From: Deltaproteobacteria bacterium
GTDB lineage: Bacteria > Desulfobacterota > Desulfobacteria > Desulfobacterales > JAFDCJ01
Direction of reading: 5' to 3'
Assembly: GCA_024277475.1 (NCBI GenBank)
Contig: JAJRVC010000613.1
Coordinates: 1 to 15,731 of the forward strand
Length of the DNA stretch: 15,731 nucleotides
Positions 6,030 through 13,301 of the stretch are shown in pieces. How positions within the stretch are numbered: position 1 is the first letter of the stretch; each line of letters opens with the position of its first letter. Under the pieces are notes generated by a model. That model made no database searches and was not told the DNA's origin. It was given only the letters and a program-made list of their open reading frames with translations. A program made the translations under genes and the position numbers.

Positions 6030-7604
6030 TTACATTCCCGACCGTAAATTTGTTATGCGAATATCTATATACTGCTGTTTCAGTTCTGTCTTGCGCACTT
6101 TCCCAAGAGCGGTGCGGGGAAAATCATTCGTAAAAATGACATGTTTGGGCCATTTGTAGCGCGCCAGTTGTCCGTCACAGAACCCGATTATATCTTCGGG
6201 GGTGAGATCCACACCCTGTTTGGTCATCACGAACGCAAACCCAACCTCGCCCCAGGATTTATCCGGGACACCAACAACGGCGATGTCTTCAATTCCAGGA
6301 TGATTCCGTAAAGCCCTTTCGATTTCAGCCGGATAGACATTTTCGCCCCCGGAAATGTACATGTCCCTTGCCCTGTCGATCAGATAGAAATACCCGTCTT
6401 CATCCATGCGGGCCAAATCTCCGGTGTGCAGCCACCCTCCCCTGATGGTTTCTTCAGTTCTAACCGGATCCTGCCAGTATTCGGTCATCATGATTGAGCC
6501 CCTGACGATGATCTCCCCCACTTGGCCTGGCTTGCAAAGACGTCCCTGCCGATCGACGATCTTTACCTCAGCATGAAAAACAGGTCTACCCAGGGAACCC
6601 GGTTTGCGGGCAGCATCTTCCTCAGATGCCCACAGGAGAATAGATGTCTCGGTCTGTCCCATAATTTGACGCAATGAAAACCCGGCATCCTTGAACCGGG
6701 CCATAAGTTCCGGAGTTAATTTTTCGCCACCGATGGCGCACACTGCCAATGATGAGAGAGCAGCCCTGTCCGCCGCATCAACTCCGACCAGGGACTTATA
6801 AACCGTTGGAACTCCTAAAAATTTAGTGACCCGGTATTTGCGGATATCTTCATAAACCTTGTAGCAATCGAATTTGGGGTGAATTACCAGGGTAGCCCCT
6901 TTATATAAAACCGGCGAGGCCTGGATAAAAAGTCCCCCGGAATGAAACAGGGGCAATACGATGAGCATGACGTCATCAGAATGGAGTTTAAAAAAAATAT
7001 CCGCGTTCAGACAATTAAAAAATGTTTTGCGATGGGATAGCACCGCCCCCTTTGCATGCCCGGTAGTACCCGAAGTATACATGATCACCTGGGGTTCCTC
7101 GGGAGTGGCCGGTGCCATGGAGACTGTCAGAAAAGGGTTTTGTCCCTCACAGGCGGCTGATTCCGTCTGGTAATCCAGTACTTCGGCAGAAAGCGAACAC
7201 TGCGGAATGGCGGCCAGCAGCATCAAGGGTCTGCTGCTGTTAAGATGAAGGCTCAAGACGGTCTTGGCATATTCGTTTCCGAAAACAAAAAGCCTGGGAC
7301 GCGAATGGCCAAGGGTATAATCCAGTTCAGGCGCTGCAAGTCGGAAATTCACTGGCACAAAAATGGCTCCCAGTTTTGAGCATGCCAGGAACAGCTCAAT
7401 GAATTCGGGGCAATTTCCCAACATAGCCGCTACCCGATCGCCCTTTTCAATTCCCAGGGATTGAAGCCAGCAACATGTTCGGTTGACTTTCCTGTGAAGA
7501 TCCAGATAGCTGATCCGGTTTCCAGCAAAAATGATGGCGGTTTTACGCGGATGCAGTTCGCTCCACCGTTTTACCCACCAGGCAATATTCATTGATTTGA
7601 TCAT
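6030..7604 (-). CDS. AMP-forming acyl-CoA synthetase (fatty-acid/CaiC-like ligase)
   Basis: A 524-residue ANL-superfamily ligase that activates a carboxylic acid to an acyl-adenylate and then to its CoA thioester. All core motifs are present: P-loop YTSGTTGHAKG (176-186), IMGQTET (314-320), GWLHTGDLARMDEDGYFYLIDR (390-411), SGGENVYPAEIE (418-429) and the catalytic lysine in PRTALGKVRK (about Lys502). Length and motif order are normal. The ATG at 7604 has AAGGAAAG about 8 nt upstream and lies 4 bp from the stop of the V4R gene, so the two are almost certainly co-transcribed. General resemblance is to medium- or long-chain fatty-acid ligases and to carnitine/crotonobetaine ligase CaiC; the substrate cannot be read from sequence. 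The MttB-like gene downstream makes a quaternary-amine acid (carnitine or butyrobetaine type) a reasonable but unproven candidate. Confidence 0.9.
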   Translation of the reverse strand: MIKSMNIAWWVKRWSELHPRKTAIIFAGNRISYLDLHRKVNRTCCWLQSLGIEKGDRVAAMLGNCPEFIELFLACSKLGAIFVPVNFRLAAPELDYTLGHSRPRLFVFGNEYAKTVLSLHLNSSRPLMLLAAIPQCSLSAEVLDYQTESAACEGQNPFLTVSMAPATPEEPQVIMYTSGTTGHAKGAVLSHRKTFFNCLNADIFFKLHSDDVMLIVLPLFHSGGLFIQASPVLYKGATLVIHPKFDCYKVYEDIRKYRVTKFLGVPTVYKSLVGVDAADRAALSSLAVCAIGGEKLTPELMARFKDAGFSLRQIMGQTETSILLWASEEDAARKPGSLGRPVFHAEVKIVDRQGRLCKPGQVGEIIVRGSIMMTEYWQDPVRTEETIRGGWLHTGDLARMDEDGYFYLIDRARDMYISGGENVYPAEIERALRNHPGIEDIAVVGVPDKSWGEVGFAFVMTKQGVDLTPEDIIGFCDGQLARYKWPKHVIFTNDFPRTALGKVRKTELKQQYIDIRITNLRSGM

Positions 7605-7608
7605 TCTA

Positions 7609-8118
7609 TCACTTTCCTTCTATAACAAACAGACACTTTGTGTCGCCCTTGGCCCGGCATTCGATTTCGGTTGAATTACAATCCGTATCAAACAGAAAGG
7701 CGGCCATTCCGGTCAGAACCCCTCTGGTAAGATGGCACACACCGTGGGATGATTTTCCATAAGCTTGTGCAAATGGAGAATTTGCCACGGAAATCTGCAA
7801 TCGTTTTGTCTTCGGGTCATAGCGCTCAAGGCTGAAGTATCCCCAGCCGATCTGATTCCCCATATTCATCATGAACTCAATAATTCCCCGGTCTGAAAGG
7901 TTGTTCAGCTCTTTGTATTTTTTTGCAGACAGGGACCCACCTGTGAAGCCGCCTTCAAATAAACTGTTGTCCGCTTCTTTCCCATAACTTTCATTGATGG
8001 CTTTTTGAAAACCTGAAACCGTCTCGGGTCGAATCAACAGATACCGCACCCCTTTATATGTCAGCGATCCGGATGATGGATCGTAAATCAGTTCGTCCAA
8101 TATTGGATTTTCTGCCAT
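7609..8118 (-). CDS. V4R (4-vinyl reductase) domain protein
   Basis: This 169-residue protein consists of little more than a V4R domain (PF02830), a small-molecule-binding fold found in BchJ and in the sensor part of XylR/PoxR-type regulators. The diagnostic end, EIECRAKGDTKCLFVIEG (151-168), carries Cys154 and Cys162; Cys128 and Cys147 are also in the domain, so a metal site is plausible. Other family features are the GFTGG/GG turn (57-61), IGWGYFSLERYD (90-101) and the YGKSSHGVCHLTRGVLTGM segment (120-138). There is no DNA-binding or catalytic domain attached. AAGGAAA lies about 8 nt before the ATG. The stop is 4 bp from the acyl-CoA synthetase start, so it probably binds a substrate or product of that enzyme, or scaffolds it; this function is inferred only from context. 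Confidence 0.85.
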   Translation of the reverse strand: MAENPILDELIYDPSSGSLTYKGVRYLLIRPETVSGFQKAINESYGKEADNSLFEGGFTGGSLSAKKYKELNNLSDRGIIEFMMNMGNQIGWGYFSLERYDPKTKRLQISVANSPFAQAYGKSSHGVCHLTRGVLTGMAAFLFDTDCNSTEIECRAKGDTKCLFVIEGK

Positions 8119-8361
8119 TCGTAATTTCCTTGATACCCAAGCTCTATTTAAGCCATCAAGAGTAATTTTTTTTCACCATACAAGACGGATCTACGATATT
8201 TGGTGTTAAAAAAAATTCCATTAGTCAATTCTCCGCCGGCGGCGAATGCAGGTCAGAAGACGGCTACCGTAATTTCAGGCATTTTAATATCACATTTTAT
8301 TCAATTCATAAATATTAATCATTATTTATCATTTCAGATAGTTAGGATAGAATAAGAGGGA

Positions 8362-8390
8362 TTTACAATATTGCAAAGCTGCATTATAGT
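8362..8390 (+). promoter_or_regulatory. Sigma70-type promoter for the TorD-like gene
   Basis: TTTACA (8362-8367) and TATAGT (8385-8390) are separated by exactly 17 bp; each differs from consensus at one position. Transcription would start near 8397, only about a dozen bases before the ATG at 8409, so the leader would consist almost entirely of the ribosome-binding site AAGGAAAGGAG. Confidence 0.55.
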
Positions 8391-8408
8391 ATAAGGAAAG
8401 GAGACCCA

Positions 8409-9080
8409 ATGCATTCAATTTCTTCTCTTGATGACACACATCAGACAGCCTTATTGGAAGGCGTCGCGGTGTTAGCCCATATTTTTTGGGGACCCAAGCC
8501 TGAAAACAGCCGGGATTTATTGCGGGGTATTTATCTTAGACCATTCGAAGCGCTCAAGCCGATTGTGAGTTATGAACCTCCGGGCATCTTAGATGAACTG
8601 AGGGCCCTCAATACTTCTTTTGCGGGCGAAGATGAAATTTTTCAATACCTGGAGCAAGCCTATGTCCGTCTATTTATAAACAGCCGCGACGGCATTAGCG
8701 CCCCGTTGTACGCTTCCTGCTATGCGGTAAGTAGAACACCTGGAGAAGATGCACCGCTTATGGGCTCCCCTGCCGTCTTGATGAAGAGGCGTTTTGAGTC
8801 CAAAGGACTGTCGCTGGGAGACCATATCCACGAACCCCCCGACCATCTTTCCATCGAGTTGGAATACTTATACTTTCTGCTGGAAAAGGGCTGGTCCGAC
8901 GATGATGCGGCGCTGCAGGATGAAGCCCTGTCTTTTGCCGGCCTAACCATGCTGCCATGGACCACCCAGTTGCGAAAAAGATTAACGGCCGTTGAAACCG
9001 AATGCCGTTTTTACCAGCTCATCACCGCAATCCTTTGTGCGATCCTGCACTTCATCGGCGCATCAAACAAAGGACACTGA
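8409..9080 (+). CDS. TorD/DmsD-family molybdoenzyme chaperone
   Basis: A 223-residue all-helical protein with a strong AAAGGAG ribosome-binding site. Two conserved TorD-family (PF02613) motifs are clear: LEQAYVRLFI with the following SAPLYAS (81-103), equivalent to the EY-x-RLF...PPYES pattern, and EPPDHLSIELEYLYFLLEKG (142-161), the E-x-PDHL-x-x-EL-x-F-x-x-L motif. MLPWTTQLRKRL follows at 181-192, as expected for the C-terminal lobe. Such chaperones bind the twin-arginine signal or apo-form of a molybdenum- or tungsten-dependent oxidoreductase and guide cofactor insertion before export. No molybdoenzyme lies in the window, so its client must be encoded elsewhere. It diverges from the V4R gene and converges with the diaphorase operon; it is probably transcribed alone. 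Confidence 0.8.
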   Translation: MHSISSLDDTHQTALLEGVAVLAHIFWGPKPENSRDLLRGIYLRPFEALKPIVSYEPPGILDELRALNTSFAGEDEIFQYLEQAYVRLFINSRDGISAPLYASCYAVSRTPGEDAPLMGSPAVLMKRRFESKGLSLGDHIHEPPDHLSIELEYLYFLLEKGWSDDDAALQDEALSFAGLTMLPWTTQLRKRLTAVETECRFYQLITAILCAILHFIGASNKGH

Positions 9081-9110
9081 GTGTTGAATGGATACGATCT
9101 TTAATTCCCT

Positions 9111-9149
9111 TTTTTTGACAGGATTTACAGGATCAATAAGATTTTTTTT
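9111..9149. repeat. Dispersed repeat copy (TTGACAGGATTTACAGGATC type)
   Basis: TTTTTTGACAGGATTTACAG followed by GATCAATAAGATTTTTTTT, with ACAGGAT repeated at a spacing of 10 nt. I know close relatives (GACAGGAT-AACAGGATTAACAGGAT) as dispersed repeats in Desulfobacterota and cyanobacteria. It sits between the TorD-like gene and the convergent diaphorase operon. Confidence 0.5.
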
Positions 9150-9253
9150 GCTTCGGCGAGAGACCTTTAGGCCCAATGCCCTTCTATCCATCTGATTTTA
9201 AATTATGATCCGTGCCATCTTTATAAAATCAGATCTCATTCCGCTAAACCCAG

Positions 9254-9278
9254 TGTTCCAGTATTCCATCATTCCAGG
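9254..9278. repeat. Short TTCCA-phased repeat
   Basis: TGTTCCAGTATTCCATCATT followed by CCAGG contains three TTCCA cores 9 nt apart. This matches a dispersed intergenic repeat style (TATTCCATCATTCCAG) that I associate with the same organisms. It lies about 85 bp from the repeat at 9111-9149. Confidence 0.45.
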
Positions 9279-9362
9279 GCATATGTTCACGGCACAGCCA
9301 ATTTTCTCTGACCTGGCCCACAGGACCAGGATTTCGGTTTTGATTAAAGATTTACGGACAGC

Positions 9363-10013
9363 TCACATATCGACGGCGGTTTTGGGGATAAGTGCTCCCA
9401 CCGGGCAGATATCGGTACAGGCCCTGCAGATACTGCAGGCCGGCCCGGTGGATTGCGACTCATCGGCAAACGCAAGACTCGTATCAAACCCCCGTCCGAC
9501 AAAAGATATCAGGGGATGTCCACGGTTTACGCGGCATACACGGATGCATTTTGCGCACAAGACACAGCGGTTAGGATAGTAGGTCAGACAGGGATGGCTG
9601 TCGACAACGCTTACTTCTTTCAGGGAGGTTTCGAGACCTTTGGGTTTTAAGCCGGTTTTTAAAAACCGGGCCAGCTGCTGAAGCTCGCATTTTTTATTTG
9701 CCGGGCAATTTTTGCAGTCTACGTCGTGAACCGAGAGGAGAAAACGAAGTCCACTGCGCTGCAGGCGTCTTACGGGCGGGGTGTCGGTTTTGATGACCAT
9801 GCCGTCCGACACCCGGATCGTACACGCGGTAACCGGATTCTTAATTCCCGCCACTTCAACAAAACACAGTCTGCAGGACGCCGGCGGGTGCGGCAGCTCT
9901 TCCATGAAACAGAGGTTGGGGATATAAATGCCATTTTCCAGGCAGGTCTGAAGAACAGAGCATTCTTCATTTACCGTCAGTTCCCTGTCATCCACCAGAA
10001 TTCTAACCGTCAT
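9363..10013 (-). CDS. HoxU/NuoG-N-terminus-type iron-sulfur subunit of an NADH diaphorase
   Basis: A 216-residue electron-transfer subunit. The N-terminal ferredoxin-like domain binds one [2Fe-2S] cluster through Cys35, Cys47, Cys50 and Cys64. Next is the His-Cys3 [4Fe-4S] motif HDVDCKNCPANKKC (His96, Cys100, Cys103, Cys109), then two more [4Fe-4S] sites: Cys150, 153, 156, 160 (CVLCAKCIRVC) and Cys193, 196, 199, 203 (CSICRACTDIC). This is the layout of HoxU and of the N-terminal part of NuoG and [FeFe]-hydrogenase HydA; the protein ends right after the last cluster, so no H-cluster or molybdopterin domain is attached. It would take electrons from the NuoF-type subunit upstream. The ribosome-binding site is poor (GGGAT). 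A 263-bp repeat-filled gap separates it from nuoF, whereas family gene pairs are usually adjacent. Confidence 0.9.
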   Translation of the reverse strand: MTVRILVDDRELTVNEECSVLQTCLENGIYIPNLCFMEELPHPPASCRLCFVEVAGIKNPVTACTIRVSDGMVIKTDTPPVRRLQRSGLRFLLSVHDVDCKNCPANKKCELQQLARFLKTGLKPKGLETSLKEVSVVDSHPCLTYYPNRCVLCAKCIRVCRVNRGHPLISFVGRGFDTSLAFADESQSTGPACSICRACTDICPVGALIPKTAVDM

Positions 10014-10276
10014 GATAAGATCCCTGGACGTTGTCTCAAAGTACTATTTCGGTCATTGTGATTTGGCCTTCGACTCGTTCGACCATGAGGCTCTCGACAG
10101 ATTGGCGCTGGGTGGTGAGTCCTGTGAATTCGCTCAGGACCGCGAGCCTGTCGAACGGCTGTTCGAACCATTTCGAATTTCTATTTTCGTATTTCGTGTT
10201 TCCCGTCCCATTGAAGTGCATCAAGTATATAATATTTTGCGACAGGTTATTTTGCCATTTCAGGTTGCAAAACCTA
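10014..10276. repeat. Dispersed-repeat DNA inside the diaphorase operon
   Basis: The gap between the nuoF-type and hoxU-type genes carries two kinds of repeat. Around 10067-10158 are palindrome-like TCGAC/GTCGA-rich stretches, including CTTCGACTCGTTCGACCATG and CTCAGGACCGCGAGCCTGTC followed by GAACGG, matching the well-known TTCGACAGGCTCAGGAC type. Around 10163-10205 is a TTCGAATTTCTATTTTCGTATTTCG run with TTTCG units. No credible ORF occurs. Confidence 0.55.
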
Positions 10277-12235
10277 TCAGACGGAGCGCTGGTCCTCAGC
10301 AGGACTTTTTGCCGGCCGCTCGATTACCGGTGCCAGGCTCGGGGGAGAAACTTTTCGCACGGCATCATACTGCGGCGGGCAGGCCACCATGCACTCGCCG
10401 CATTTAACGCACAGGTCCTGATCGATCCCCTTTTTACGGGTGCTGGTGGTAAATACGGCCTCGGTCGGGCAGCAGGCCACACAGGCATCACAACCCCGGG
10501 CACATTTATCCAGATCAATATAGTAGGTCATCAGCGTCCGACACATCATACCGGGGCAGCGTTTCTCATTGACATGCGCTTCATATTCTTTCCTGAAATA
10601 TTTCAACGACGTCAGTACCGGATTGGGAGCGGTTTTACCCAGCCCGCAGAGCGAGCCGTTTTTTATATCTTCACTTAACAACTGCAACTGCTCCAGGTCG
10701 CCCGGCCCCCCGTCCCCCGTGGTGATACGTTTTAGGATGCTCAAAAGATGGCGGGTGCCGATTCTGCAGAAGGTGCATTTGCCGCATGATTCCTTCTGGG
10801 TAAAATCGAGAAAATAGCGGGATACGTCCACCACACAGCTATCTTCGTCCAGGACCACAATGCCGCCGGAGCCCATCATGGCCCCGGCCTCGGTCAGGGA
10901 ATCAAAATCAATGGGAGTGTCAAGAAAATCCTCCGGCAGACAGCCTCCCGAAGGACCGCCAATTTGAACCGCCCTGAATTTTTTCTGATCGGGAATCCCG
11001 CCGCAAATGTTAAAAATAAGTGTCCGCAGGGTCACCCCCATGGAAATTTCCACCAGACCGGGATGCACAACATCTCCGACCACGGAAAACACAGCCGTCC
11101 CGGGGCTGCCCGGGGTGCCGATCTTTTTGTACCAGGCCGCACCCTTTTCAATGATCGGCGGAACCGATGCCAGGGTCTTGACATTGTTGATGACGGTCGG
11201 CCGGCCGTAAAGACCTTTCTCAACCGGATAGGGGGGTCGCCGGCGCGGCATACCCCTGAAACCCTCGATGGATTGGATCAGTCCGGTTTCCTCGCCGCAG
11301 ACAAAGGCGCCGGAGCCTTGGAACACTTCAATTTCAAGGTTAAAGGCGCTGTCCAGAATGCCGCGGCCCAAAAGCCCCAGTTCATTAGCCTGTTCGATGG
11401 CCTGGATGACGATTTTAACCGCCAGGGGGTATTCGGACCTGACATAAACGATGGCCTTTGGGGCTCCCACGGCATAAGCACAAATTGCCATTCCTTCCAG
11501 CACCTGGTGAGGGTTGCTTTCCAGGATAGTGCGATCCATATAAGCACCCGGATCCCCCTCGTCGGCGTTGCAGATGATGGTTTTACCGTCTACAGGACGG
11601 CCTGCGGCCAGTTCCCATTTGTGGCCGGTAGAGAATCCGGCGCCTCCTCGTCCCCGCAATCCGGAGGATTTTATCTCGGCAATGATGTCTTCAGGATCCA
11701 GCGCCAGCGCCCCGGCCAGGGAAGTGTAGCCGCCTTCAGCAATGTATTGATGGATATTTTCCGGATCAATCCGGCCGCATTTTTCCATCACAACCCGCGT
11801 TTCCTGGTTGAAACGGGAAAATTCCATGACCGAGGGAATCATGTCGTTTTCGATTGTTGCGCCATAAACATGCTCAAACAGGGGGTCGCCTCCTTCAAGA
11901 AAATGCTTCACCAACATTCTGGCTTTGCCGGCGGTCACTTCGTGATAAAATATCGGCGGAAACCCTGAAGCCGCATAATCAATGATCACCACCGGTTCGG
12001 CGTAACAATGGCCGATGCAGCCGACGGTACAGATACGGGCGTCAAGACCGCTTTCGGAAACAGCTTGCTCAAAGGCCAGTTTGGTATCCAGTGCACCGGA
12101 GGCAATACCGCAGGTCGCCGTGCCGATCATAATTTTGGGGGCCGCATCCTGTCTGAAGGCCTCCCGCCGCTTGACGGCTTCCTGCCGGATGGCATTGAAT
12201 AAAAGCGATATTCCGTCCTTATCGACTGTTTTCAT
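10277..12235 (-). CDS. nuoF: NuoF/HoxF-type NADH-oxidising flavoprotein with C-terminal ferredoxin domain
   Basis: This large diaphorase subunit holds FMN and the NAD(H) site. I take the ATG at 12235 as the start (652 residues); the frame extends 12 codons upstream only to a TTG at 12271, inside nuoE. Domains, numbered from the ATG: a thioredoxin-like [2Fe-2S] domain (about 30-120; Cys42, Cys73, Cys77), the FMN/NADH domain with GRGGAGF (195-201), ADEGDPGAYMDR and GSGAFVCGEETG, an SLBB-type linker, the N3 [4Fe-4S] motif CGKCTFCRIGT with a later Cys530, and two ferredoxin clusters at the C-terminus (CARGCDACVACCP, CVKCGECMVACPP). This is the HydB/HndC fusion arrangement of electron-bifurcating and NAD-linked hydrogenases and formate dehydrogenases. 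One of the usual four [2Fe-2S] ligands near the N-terminus is not obvious. It overlaps the nuoE stop by 17 bp. Confidence 0.92.
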   Translation of the reverse strand: MKTVDKDGISLLFNAIRQEAVKRREAFRQDAAPKIMIGTATCGIASGALDTKLAFEQAVSESGLDARICTVGCIGHCYAEPVVIIDYAASGFPPIFYHEVTAGKARMLVKHFLEGGDPLFEHVYGATIENDMIPSVMEFSRFNQETRVVMEKCGRIDPENIHQYIAEGGYTSLAGALALDPEDIIAEIKSSGLRGRGGAGFSTGHKWELAAGRPVDGKTIICNADEGDPGAYMDRTILESNPHQVLEGMAICAYAVGAPKAIVYVRSEYPLAVKIVIQAIEQANELGLLGRGILDSAFNLEIEVFQGSGAFVCGEETGLIQSIEGFRGMPRRRPPYPVEKGLYGRPTVINNVKTLASVPPIIEKGAAWYKKIGTPGSPGTAVFSVVGDVVHPGLVEISMGVTLRTLIFNICGGIPDQKKFRAVQIGGPSGGCLPEDFLDTPIDFDSLTEAGAMMGSGGIVVLDEDSCVVDVSRYFLDFTQKESCGKCTFCRIGTRHLLSILKRITTGDGGPGDLEQLQLLSEDIKNGSLCGLGKTAPNPVLTSLKYFRKEYEAHVNEKRCPGMMCRTLMTYYIDLDKCARGCDACVACCPTEAVFTTSTRKKGIDQDLCVKCGECMVACPPQYDAVRKVSPPSLAPVIERPAKSPAEDQRSV

Positions 12236-12752
12236 TTTTCTGCTTTTTTCTCTCCGCCATTTCCTTTTCAACCTGTATACGGATAAAAAGCCCCTCTATT
12301 TTGCTGGGGGCCATATGTCCGTGGACCGCTTCTCCAACCAGGGCCACCGGGGCCAGGGCGCAGCACCCCACGCAGGCCACCCTTTCAATGGAAAATTCAC
12401 GATTCCCGGTGGTTTCACCCTCTTTGATTCCAAGTTTACGTTCAAAATTTTCAAGAATGATCCCGCCCCCTTTGACATGGCAGGCGGTACCCAGACAGAC
12501 TTTAATCGGATATTTTCCGGGAGGATTGAAGCGGAACTGGTTGTAAAAAGTCGCTACCCCGTATACTTCCGATACGGGAATTGCGAGATATTCAGCTACG
12601 ATCTGCAGGGCTTCGGCGGGCAGATAGGCCAGTACCTGCTGCACCTTTTGCAAAATAGGGATGAGCCGGCCTCTGAGCCTGTCGAAATTTTTCAGGTAAT
12701 CGGGCAGGTCATCTAAAAAAGCCGTTTCTATGGCGGTCGCTTCAGAATCCAT
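12219..12752 (-). CDS. nuoE: NuoE/HoxE-type [2Fe-2S] subunit
   Basis: A 177-residue thioredoxin-fold ferredoxin, the 24-kDa subunit of NADH diaphorase modules. After a helical N-terminus (LIPILQKVQQVLAYLPAEAL) and the family segment VSEVYGVATFYNQFRF, the four [2Fe-2S] ligands are supplied by CLGTACHVKGG and CVGCCALAP. The usual GxxxxEGDYxD-type ending is replaced by APSKIEGLFIR. The predicted position is next to the NuoF-type flavoprotein, to which it passes or from which it takes electrons. There is no clear ribosome-binding site before the ATG; GGAG lies too far away (about 18 nt). The stop overlaps the start of nuoF by 17 bp, suggesting coupled translation. Length is normal. Confidence 0.92.
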   Translation of the reverse strand: MDSEATAIETAFLDDLPDYLKNFDRLRGRLIPILQKVQQVLAYLPAEALQIVAEYLAIPVSEVYGVATFYNQFRFNPPGKYPIKVCLGTACHVKGGGIILENFERKLGIKEGETTGNREFSIERVACVGCCALAPVALVGEAVHGHMAPSKIEGLFIRIQVEKEMAERKKQKNENSR

Positions 12753-12818
12753 GGGAAAAGATTTAAAGAGCTCCGAGTTTCACTTTCAGGTTCATTTTTT
12801 TTACAAATCAAATCCGGA

Positions 12819-13286
12819 CTAAATTTTTTCCATGGCACCATAAGCGGCCTGTATGCGATCTTTCAGCAAAAAACAGAATCTTTCCATCACGTTGAATCCA
12901 AATTCTTTGTTGCTGAGCATCAGGTTGCGCAGATCCGCGCCCCTCATTACAAGTATCCGGGTAGATTTCTGGCAGACCGCCGAGGACATCAGCAAATGGG
13001 GCTGACCCAGCAGTGTGGACCAGCTCCCCAGCACCCGTCCCCTTCCCAGGGCTTCAATAGTAACGGTACCCTTGCGAACACCAAGATCGACGGCTCGTTC
13101 AAGGACCACCAGTCCTTCGGCAATCACATGCAGGTGCTCGCCGAAATTTCCCTGCTGAAAGACAGTTTCTCCGGCTTTAAACTCTCTGTGCCAGCAAAGG
13201 GAAACAATTTTTTCAATATCGCCCCCTTCAAGGCTTTTAAAAAATTCGCAGCCTGTCAGGGCCCGTTGTATTTCCGAGCGATTCAC
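12819..13286 (-). CDS. Stand-alone cyclic-nucleotide-binding-fold protein (second of pair)
   Basis: I place the start at the GTG at 13286, because AGGAG lies 7 nt upstream; an in-frame ATG at 13301, immediately after the stop of the preceding gene and giving 160 residues, is the alternative. The protein is one CNB domain: FFKSLEGGDIEKIVSLCWHREFKAGETVF, then FGEHLHVIAEGLVVLE, then the phosphate-binding cassette region GRVLGSWSTLLGQPHLLMSSA and closing helices. In the cassette the usual glutamate is Ser and the arginine before Ala is Ser, so binding of cAMP or cGMP is doubtful. There is no DNA-binding or enzymatic domain. It lies 66 bp upstream of nuoE on the same strand, so it is probably part of the diaphorase operon. 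It may sense redox or another ligand and act on the complex; that is inference. Confidence 0.8.
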   Translation of the reverse strand: MNRSEIQRALTGCEFFKSLEGGDIEKIVSLCWHREFKAGETVFQQGNFGEHLHVIAEGLVVLERAVDLGVRKGTVTIEALGRGRVLGSWSTLLGQPHLLMSSAVCQKSTRILVMRGADLRNLMLSNKEFGFNVMERFCFLLKDRIQAAYGAMEKI

Positions 13287-13301
13287 GCACCCTCTCCTCA
13301 T

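Noticed and set aside
9205..9579. A plus-strand frame after the TorD-like gene
   Set aside because: It begins in repeat DNA and continues antisense to the HoxU-type gene; a shadow.
10964..11968. A 334-codon open frame on the plus strand, the longest antisense ORF here
   Set aside because: It lies entirely antisense to the strongly conserved nuoF-type gene, has no ribosome-binding site or recognisable domain, and reflects the codon bias of the opposite strand.
12015..12716. A 233-codon plus-strand frame over the nuoE/nuoF junction
   Set aside because: Antisense to two genes with clear iron-sulfur motifs; no domain or start signal of its own.
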